A stretch of DNA of 64,000 nucleotides from Prolixibacteraceae bacterium (GTDB lineage: Bacteria; Bacteroidota; Bacteroidia; Bacteroidales; Prolixibacteraceae): positions 124,001-188,000 of the forward strand of contig JALNYZ010000006.1 in NCBI GenBank assembly GCA_023229575.1, in the 5' to 3' direction. This document shows positions 41,347 through 49,300 of this stretch, piece after piece. Positions within the stretch are counted from its first letter, which is position 1, and each line of letters opens with the position of its first letter. A program made the translations under genes and the position numbers. A model generated the notes under the pieces. It worked only from the letters and a program-made list of their open reading frames with translations, was not told the DNA's origin and did not search any database.

Positions 41347-42426
41347 ATGAAAAAACCAGATCCGTTTTTTGGATTCATCTTAAGAAGATTGAACCTAATC
41401 GTTTTAATACTGCTAGTTCTCTTGATAGGATTAAATCTGATCATGCACGCTCAGACTATTCCCCGTCTTCCCGCTTGTACCGACACCCCACTGCATCCGA
41501 TAGCGGGAAAAGTCTACAACTATTCGGTAACTATTCCGGCACCTTATACCACCCCTCAGAGTTTCGACTGGTATGTCACGGACAATCCCGGATTTATTGC
41601 CGGATCGGTGCTGATTGCGACAGGCATCATTCCCAATTCCAAAGAATTTATCGATGCCGGAGCAGGTTACCACGATACCTCAACCGGAACCAATTCCATT
41701 TCGATTAAATGGACCGGAAAAGCAGCTTTGAACGCAAAAACAAAACCCTATTTTCTGGTCATACACTACAAAGGCACAAATGGAACTGCTTGTGAAGCAA
41801 TGAATTTAAGGGCTTACAAAATAGAACCATACAATGCATTTACTTTGGATCTGACCAATGTTAATGGTTCAACCGATCTTGGTTTGAATGGATCGAATCT
41901 GGCAGTTGAGCACCGGATGTGTGCAAAAGATATCGCTTCAGTAAATTTTGACGGTACGAAAATGATTTACGATTATGGAGTCAATGAACTGATTTTTAAG
42001 ATTGTCGCCACCAATTTTTCAGGAGGCTGGAAGCCTTTTGTAAAAATATCCGGACTGGCCGCCACACAAACCATCGGATCAATCGAGTGGTCTGAGACAA
42101 CCTCATTTACCGGAACCAATCTTTTTAGCAATAGTTCAGATGTATGGTCACCTTCAAACAAAGTTCCGGCCCCTGCAAATAACTCAACTGAAGGAGGGGT
42201 AGCTGTTTATCTTAAAGTTTCGATCAAAAACAACGATTATGAAGGAACGACTGATACGCCAGTTACCTTGTCCCTTAACGGAACAACGGATGATGGCGAT
42301 GAGGATGTTCACTATGCAGATTGTCTGGCAGATGGCTTTACCAACGATGTGGCCAACCAGATCATACTGGCGCGACCGGCCATCACCAGCAATACAGGCA
42401 CGCCTATCCAGTCCTTTCTTCCATAA
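41347..42426 (+). CDS. Secreted ~360-residue protein, set A gene 2
   Basis: 359 residues with an N-terminal hydrophobic signal or anchor (about 14-36). Conserved features shared with the 45299 gene are DTPLHPIAGKVYNYSV near the N-terminus, NAFTLDLTNVNG, MIYDYGVNELIFKIVA and the C-terminal ARPAITSNT...QSFLP. Beta-rich with no catalytic motif. Not a family I can name, but the paired copies and set order show that it belongs with the T9SS-linked partners. The gaps to neighbours are 78 and 66 bp, so an operon is likely. Confidence 0.82.
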   Translation: MKKPDPFFGFILRRLNLIVLILLVLLIGLNLIMHAQTIPRLPACTDTPLHPIAGKVYNYSVTIPAPYTTPQSFDWYVTDNPGFIAGSVLIATGIIPNSKEFIDAGAGYHDTSTGTNSISIKWTGKAALNAKTKPYFLVIHYKGTNGTACEAMNLRAYKIEPYNAFTLDLTNVNGSTDLGLNGSNLAVEHRMCAKDIASVNFDGTKMIYDYGVNELIFKIVATNFSGGWKPFVKISGLAATQTIGSIEWSETTSFTGTNLFSNSSDVWSPSNKVPAPANNSTEGGVAVYLKVSIKNNDYEGTTDTPVTLSLNGTTDDGDEDVHYADCLADGFTNDVANQIILARPAITSNTGTPIQSFLP

Positions 42427-42492
42427 GTTATAGGTTGCGCTTATAATTTTGGTTTCCTGAGAAATACTTTACTCAAAGAGATTAACCATTGG

Positions 42493-43398
42493 ATGCTAAA
42501 ATTCGACCTGTTGAAATGTATTGGTTTGGCAATAATACCATTCCTTTCATTTGAGGAAACCCTATTTTCCCAGATAACCTATCGTTGTGTTGTTGGGGAA
42601 TCCAGTCAATTCAGTATCACTGCCCAACCAGGTATTTCCTATTGCTGGAGCGTGACGGAAACTATCGGACTTTTGAAAGGAGAAGAGACAGACAAGGTGA
42701 CCTATCTTTCCATGAAGTGCAAATCCTCAGTCAATATAAAATGGGAAAAGTCCGGTACATTCTTTATTCAGGTAACCGGGTTTAACCAAAATGGCTGTTC
42801 AAACATCAAAATAATTCAGGTTAAAATATTTGACAATCATGTCCCTTTGGCGAATGACGATTATGTTTCAACAAATTGGATAAATAGCATAAGCATTGAT
42901 TTGCTGAGAAATGATCATGATATTAAAGGCGACATAGACCCGTCAAGTTTGAAAATTTTGTCAAGACCCGAATTGGGGAACGTAATTCCAGGTAATGCAG
43001 GGATAATTACCTATGTACCTCTCAAAAATCGGGCAGGTTCTGACCGGTTTTATTATCAGATAAGTGATTCCTGTTCGCAGCGCGATACTGCCATGGTAAC
43101 AATTAATATAATTGACCCGCCGCTTTATCTGCCACATGGAATTTCCCCAAACGGCGACGGACACAACGACAGATTTATCATTGGTGGATTGAAGTCCTAC
43201 CCAAAATCCTCCCTAACCATTTTCAGCAGGGATGGATTAATAATTTACAAAAATGATGACTATCAAAACGACTGGGACGGTGTCCAATACAGGAAAAACG
43301 GGAATAACTACCCTCTTCCTTACGGTTCATACTACTATCTTCTTCATCTAGGGGGCACAAATCATATCATTAAAGGGTTTTTCTACCTGTCAGAATAA
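42493..43398 (+). CDS. T9SS type B sorting-domain protein, set A gene 3
   Basis: 301 residues with a signal peptide (about 1-28). An N-terminal Ig/PKD-like part (FSITAQPGISYCWSV) is followed by a cadherin-like module with LLRNDHDIKGDIDPSSLKIL (about 130-210). The last ~85 residues are a gliding-motility-associated C-terminal domain (ISPNGDGHNDRFIIGGL, LTIFSRDGLIIYKND, GSYYYLLHLGG), the type B signal for T9SS export. Expected to be secreted and attached or released at the cell surface. Shorter than its homologue in set B, which has an extra PKD region. Confidence 0.9.
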   Translation: MLKFDLLKCIGLAIIPFLSFEETLFSQITYRCVVGESSQFSITAQPGISYCWSVTETIGLLKGEETDKVTYLSMKCKSSVNIKWEKSGTFFIQVTGFNQNGCSNIKIIQVKIFDNHVPLANDDYVSTNWINSISIDLLRNDHDIKGDIDPSSLKILSRPELGNVIPGNAGIITYVPLKNRAGSDRFYYQISDSCSQRDTAMVTINIIDPPLYLPHGISPNGDGHNDRFIIGGLKSYPKSSLTIFSRDGLIIYKNDDYQNDWDGVQYRKNGNNYPLPYGSYYYLLHLGGTNHIIKGFFYLSE

Positions 43399-43410
43399 TT
43401 AACCGGTTAA
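43399..43410. repeat. 12-bp palindrome between convergent stops
   Basis: TTAACCGGTTAA lies between the stop of set A gene 3 (43396-43398) and includes the stop of set B gene 3 (43407-43409). It marks the centre of the mirror-image locus. Confidence 0.85.
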
Positions 43411-44837
43411 TGCATCAGATAGACAAATCCTTTGAGATATCGGTTGGTACCACCCAGGTGAAGAACATAATAATAGGTTCCTGTTGGCAGCAAAGTTTCA
43501 TCCGGAAGCGAAGAATTCAGCGCACGACCAGACCAATCATTCATATAGTCCATTGATTTATATATCAATAGCCCTGAACGGGTATAAATCATCAGGCTCG
43601 AATTTTTGTAATCTTCTATTCCCCGAATGACAAAATATTCGTTGTGTCCATCTCCGTTCGGTGAGATCGCCTCCGGAATCCAAACGGGACCGTCGAATAT
43701 GTCGATAGTTACCCTTGCAGTATCGCAAATACCGACTGTATCACAAATCTGATAAATAAATTGGTCAACCAAAGCCTTTCTGGTATTTGGTGAATAAACA
43801 ATTGTGCCATCTCCGTTAATCAGCGTGGAACCATAACTTGGTTTCTTAACGATTGACAGAGTCCTCTTGTCGATGTCTTTTCTTGAATCATAGTCATTGT
43901 TAAGAACATGAATGTGAATTGAATCAACCCATGATGTCCTGACATAATCCGCATTTGCGATAAGGTCATTTGTTTCGAACGGATATTGGAACATTTTCAC
44001 TGATTTGCACCCGAAAAGATCGGTAACCTCCAACGAGTAAAATCCGGCGCCCCTGATCAATACCTGTGGTTTGTCTGTTGCCCCTATTATTTCCCCTTTC
44101 GTAGATGCCCAATGGTATTTCAATCCCAGTCCGGTTGAAGCCTTGCCGTCAATCATCATCGAACCATCCTTATTTGGAGTGTCAGGATAGATGATACCAA
44201 CACTTGGTGGTGAACCAAATTTAACTGCAACGGTATCTCTTGCTGACAAGCCAAATTTGTTGGTTACAGTGAGCACGATCCGGATGCTAAATGGCAATGG
44301 CCCGGAATAGGTTGGTGAAATTGACAGGTTACTCTTAATCCTGTTGTTTGGCGAAAGAACTCCGCCCGGATCAATCATATCCCAGCGATAGGAAAGTCCA
44401 TCACCTTTGGATTTGGATGCGTCCAGCATATAAGTACTGCAAATACCCAGTACAGTATCGTTGCCTGCAACAGCATAGATTGGCGGAGAGGTAACCTTTA
44501 CATAGCCTACTTTCATGTTTTTACAACCACCGGCACCAAATACCGTAATGCTATAGAAAAAGTCTCCCTCCTTTTTCCATAGAACCGGCAAAACTGCCTG
44601 AGTGCTGCCAATATCGTACTCAACTTCCGTTGAATTGGCAAGATCAGCCGCTTGCAATGTTGACTTATTGTAAATCCGCCAGGCATATGTTTCACCTGTG
44701 TGCTGAACCACTGCAAGACTCTTTTGTTGACCTTCAATTACGACAATACCGGTCTGCGCCACGGAATTAACCGCAACAAACTGTGCAGGCAGCATTGCAA
44801 GCACTAAAAGTCTAAACATGGCGAAATACTTCATCAA
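43407..44837 (-). CDS. T9SS type B sorting-domain protein, set B gene 3
   Basis: 476 residues with a signal peptide (cleaved about residue 27). Ig-like start (VIEGQQKSLAVVQHTGETYAW), two PKD-like modules (about 125-285; SKGDGLSYRWDMIDPGG, GKASTGLGLKYHWAS), a cadherin-like module (VLNNDYDSRKDIDKRTLSI) and a type B T9SS C-terminal domain (ISPNGDGHNEYFVIRGI, LMIYTRSGLLIYKSM, GTYYYVLHLGG). Paralogue of 42493-43398. The stops of the two are 8 bp apart. Separated by ~460 bp from the other set B genes, so it may have its own promoter. Confidence 0.9.
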   Translation of the reverse strand: MMKYFAMFRLLVLAMLPAQFVAVNSVAQTGIVVIEGQQKSLAVVQHTGETYAWRIYNKSTLQAADLANSTEVEYDIGSTQAVLPVLWKKEGDFFYSITVFGAGGCKNMKVGYVKVTSPPIYAVAGNDTVLGICSTYMLDASKSKGDGLSYRWDMIDPGGVLSPNNRIKSNLSISPTYSGPLPFSIRIVLTVTNKFGLSARDTVAVKFGSPPSVGIIYPDTPNKDGSMMIDGKASTGLGLKYHWASTKGEIIGATDKPQVLIRGAGFYSLEVTDLFGCKSVKMFQYPFETNDLIANADYVRTSWVDSIHIHVLNNDYDSRKDIDKRTLSIVKKPSYGSTLINGDGTIVYSPNTRKALVDQFIYQICDTVGICDTARVTIDIFDGPVWIPEAISPNGDGHNEYFVIRGIEDYKNSSLMIYTRSGLLIYKSMDYMNDWSGRALNSSLPDETLLPTGTYYYVLHLGGTNRYLKGFVYLMH

Positions 44838-45298
44838 CTATGCATATATAGCATTGATTATGAATTTATTAAAATAGACTTCATTCAAGTTATGTCTCCA
44901 TCAAAGGCAATATTATCCACCTTCAGGAGTTGATTATATGTTGTTTTTTCCCTACATAATATTTTAGTTTAGATTTGACATGCCTCCATAATAAACACGC
45001 ACCATAAGTGCCCGGAAACATCGGGATCTATGGTAATGATAATGACCTGATTTCAGATCTATGATCATTTGAATTAAAAGTGTTATTTCCTATTTGTCCC
45101 TATAAACAAACCAGAACCTGACTGGGGATTTTTCAAGAAAAACTCCACTATCTGCCGGTAAAATTGGTATCATTACATATTTTCCGAACGGGTAACAGTA
45201 CGACCCTCGTATCGTAATGGATACAACGGAGTACAGGTTCCCCATACTTCAAAATCAAGAAGTAGATAATCATCCGGGGCTATGTGTGGAATGAAATG
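44838..45298. other. Intergenic between set B genes 3 and 2
   Basis: AT-rich and without a recognised gene. On the minus strand, a 42-codon open stretch follows the stop of the 45299 gene in the same frame (see findings). No clear terminator is seen. Confidence 0.5.
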
Positions 45299-46357
45299 CT
45301 AGGGCAATGTCTGAACTACGAAGGCTCCGGTTGCAGGAACGCTGGTTACAGTAGGACGCATATTCAAAGTTTGGGTAGCGATATCTTCGTAGGTAGATGC
45401 CGGAGCAGCACAAGTTGCATTGTCGATATCCGGTTCAGCTGAATCATTTACTGCTTCTACAGCCAGTGCAATGGCGTCATCTGTCAAACCTTCGTAAAGA
45501 CCATTGGTAATAGTTACCCTTACATAAATTGAAACACCCACGGTAGTATTGGAAACATTGGTATTAACGACCTGTCCGGCGAAGCTTAACGGAGTACCAG
45601 TTGTTGCGTTCTGCGCGGCGCCAAGAGCGGTTAAGCCTGAAGCAAAAGTCTTGTCGACTGTCCATTCAACCAAGGCTGATTGTCCCGTTTTCAAACCCGA
45701 TAGTTTAAATGAAGGGGTGAAAGCTTTCGTAAAGTTGGCTGCAACTACTTCGAAATACATTTTGTTCACACCATAATCATAGACCATGTTTGGTGATACA
45801 AATTTTGCAGATGCGATATCGGCATAACACTGGGTATCGGTTGCACCGTAAGCCAATGGTGATTTATCGCCGTTTTTAAGGTTCAAAATGTCTACCGTAA
45901 AAGCATTTTTCGGTAAGATTTGATAGACTTTCATGTTGTTGGAACAGGTTGGGCCTTTGTACTCCAAAACCATGAACAATGGATTTGTTGTGGCGTCAAC
46001 TCCTTTTAAACCCGCTGAGGACCATGTAACATTTGTTGCATTGGGCGAAGTGGCGCCTGATCCCAAGGTACGATAGTTGGTCGCTCCCGACATAATCGTA
46101 GTTCCATCTGCGAGAATCTCCGTTGCTGACCTTACGCCTGCCGTCACGAAAGTGGTCGATTTGGTGGCATACCAATAGGTTGAACCTCCTGCTGGATTTA
46201 GAACGGCAGAATAGTCGTAGGGTTTTCCCGCGATTGGGTGCAAAGGATCATTCACACAGGAAACTGGTTGTGGGGCAGATCCGGTAACAGCAGTTTGACC
46301 GAAAGCAGAAGTGGCAACCATCCCAGTTACCAAAATCAAAAGAATCAATTGTTTCAT
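45299..46357 (-). CDS. Secreted ~350-residue protein, set B gene 2
   Basis: 352 residues with a signal peptide (cleaved near residue 20, SAFGQT). Homologue of 41347-42426: NDPLHPIAGKPYDYSAVL, NAFTVDILNLKNG, MVYDYGVNKMYFEVVA and the ending MRPTVTSVP...VQTLP line up. Its ATG overlaps the stop of the giant gene (ATGA), so translation is coupled. Beta-rich, function unknown; may be a co-secreted partner or subunit. Confidence 0.82.
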   Translation of the reverse strand: MKQLILLILVTGMVATSAFGQTAVTGSAPQPVSCVNDPLHPIAGKPYDYSAVLNPAGGSTYWYATKSTTFVTAGVRSATEILADGTTIMSGATNYRTLGSGATSPNATNVTWSSAGLKGVDATTNPLFMVLEYKGPTCSNNMKVYQILPKNAFTVDILNLKNGDKSPLAYGATDTQCYADIASAKFVSPNMVYDYGVNKMYFEVVAANFTKAFTPSFKLSGLKTGQSALVEWTVDKTFASGLTALGAAQNATTGTPLSFAGQVVNTNVSNTTVGVSIYVRVTITNGLYEGLTDDAIALAVEAVNDSAEPDIDNATCAAPASTYEDIATQTLNMRPTVTSVPATGAFVVQTLP

Positions 46358-49300
46358 AAAATAAAAATTAAGGGAGAATAAAAATTAATTATAGAAATTG
46401 GCCTTTCTGACCATTTTTTAGCAATTTGGTTACAACATCCTTTTGAAAACACGTCGCCCGCAACTATTGTCAGCAAAGTCTGTTTCAACACTTTAGCTCC
46501 TTTGTGGTAAACGTAGTCGTTCAAAGATGGCCTCCGGATACCGGATACAGCCGGCCTGGGGTGTATGATAATCTGGGAGGTTTTATGAACAGACTCATTC
46601 CCGTTCAGGTCAATTACCCAGTAAGTAATTGTATGGGTAACATCCGAAAATGCCATACCATCACCCGGTAATGGTATGTCCCCGGGATAAGTTGAGGGTT
46701 GCCCGGTGCCGGACACGGAAGGGGTTGGTGTCGAGGCAGAGAAATCAATTTGCCAGTGAAGCGCCAATTGACTGGCCGAGGTGCAATTATCGGAAAAAGA
46801 GGCAGGATTTACATCCAGTACAGTACTTCCACTCTTGAAAAGATAGTAATCAGGAGCAGGATTTATTTTCAGCGCACTTGAGACTATGGAAGCGGAGATG
46901 ATATCCTCTACGCAAAAATTAAAGGGACCGGGGGCATTTATCACCGGAGGTTCCTTGTCAACCACCGTGATAACCTGGCTACACATATCGGATCCGGAAA
47001 CATTGGTTGCTGTCCAGTTAATCGTGGTGGTACCAACATTAAAAGTATAGGGTACCGGAGTGACTGATCCTGTGCCTGTCGCAGTGCCTGAAGCAGGCGT
47101 TGCCCCTGACATGGACCAGGTATAGGTTATTGGCTCTGCTCCTGACAACTTAACAGGAAATCCGGGATCAAAGGCCGCTGAGCATAAGCCCGGGTCGTTG
47201 TCCTTCGTAATATTTGGCTGACAATTGATGTCGGGCTTAGACAATACAGTTACCGTGAAGGAACAGGTTGCCGTGTGGCCATTGACGTCTTTCACAGCAT
47301 ATTGAATGGTAGTTATCCCAACATTGAAGTTGGATGGTGATGGGATAATGTTCACTCCTGTAGCCGGAGAACTCCCGGTTGTTGCGCCTGTCATATCCCA
47401 GGTAAGCGAAAATCCGGGACAATCATCTCCATAAGCCGGAGCCGGAATGGCCACATTGGAAGCAAAAAGCTTCTCAAAATCTGCATTTACCGTGATATTG
47501 GCAGGGCATGCAAGCGTTGGATTTTTGTCAGTAACGGTGATTTTCTGTACACAAGTGGTGCTGTTCCCGGAAGCATCTGTTATAGTCCAGTTGACCGTTG
47601 TTACACCCACCGGATAGGTTCCAGTGCCATCGTCCGTATTGTTAAAGCTGTTTATTACCGTATATCCCTCGTTACACGGATCATTGACAAGAAGTTTGGG
47701 AACGGTTACCAAAGCACTGCAAATACCGGGATCAGTCGATGCAGTGATATCTGCCGGACATCCGGATGTCAGAACAGGTTTGACCAGGTCTTTTATCCGG
47801 ACATCAAAAGAACAGCTGGCCGTATTTCCCGCTCCATCAATTGCTGTATAGGTTACGGTCGTGATTCCTACATTGAATGTTTGTCCGCCAACAACATTGA
47901 TACCTGTCAAAGGACTGCTTCCTACTGTTGCCCCACTCATGGTCCAGATTTGCGCAACAACAGAACAATTATCGGTAGCTACCGGATTCGGAATGATCAC
48001 ATTGGACAGTGAACAATTTCCTGGTAAGGCAGTTTGAGTCACATTGGCCGGACATGTGATGAGAGGCTTCTGAATGTCGGTGATGGTTACTTTTTGCGTA
48101 CAAATTGTAGTATTTCCGGAAGCATCAGTGACCGTCCAGTTCACGGTGGTTATTCCTACAGGATAGGTGCCTGAGGCATTGTCTGTATTGTTAAAGCTGT
48201 TATTTACCGTATATCCTTCGTTACACGGATCACTTACAACTAGTTTGGGAATGGTAACAGCGGCTGAGCACATTCCGGGATCATTCACCATGGTTACATC
48301 CGTAGGACAACCGGAGGTAACTACCGGCTTGTTCAAATCTTTGATCCACACATCGAAAGAGCAACTGGATGAATTCCCGGCGCCATCCGTTACTGTATAG
48401 CTTACGGTCGTGATTCCGACATTGAAAGTCTGACCACCTACAACGTTAATGCCGGTTAAAGGACTGCTCCCCACGGTTGCACCGCTCATGGTCCAGGTTT
48501 GGGTTACAACGGCACAATTATCTGTTGCAACCGGATTTGGAATGACTACACCGGCCAGGGAGCAATTTCCCGGCAGGGCAGTCTGGGTTACATTGGCAGG
48601 GCAGGTTATTGCCGGACTGATATTGTCTTTCACTGTGACCGTTTGCGTGCAGGTAGATTTATTTCCACATGCATCAGAGGCAGTCCAGGTAACTACCGTA
48701 GCCCCCTTCGGAAATTGAGCTGGCGCATTGTTGGTAATGGTCACACTCGAACATCCATCTGTCGCAGAAAGTGATCCGAGTACCACACCCGTGGCGTAAC
48801 ATTGTCCTGCATCGGTATCGACAGTAACATTGGCCGGACAGGAGGAGAGTACCGGGGGCTGGGTATCGGTAATTAAGAAAGTTGCTGTCGTTGTATTTTT
48901 ATTGCCACAAGCATCTGTTGCAGTGAAAGTCACAATAATTGAAGCGTTGCAGGGGGTTGTATTCCATGTTTGGGTTAGATGGTTATCGCTCCATTCGGGA
49001 TTGTTATCGCACAAATCGGCGGCAACTGCGCCTCCTTTGCTGGCCAGCCAAGCAACATACACCGGATTAAGATTGGGATCACCCCCCTGACAGGAGGCAT
49101 TCATATTGGCTGCCTGTGTTACAATCGATGGTGCCTGCGTATCAATGACACTAATGTTTGAGTTTACACTACTAACATTTCCACACTGGTCTGTAGCAGA
49201 AAAAGTGACGTCCAAGCTAGTATTGCATGCCATGGTAATTCCGGTAAAATTATTGGTTGGAACAACATTCACCAATGTACCATCGGGTTTCGTATAAGTG

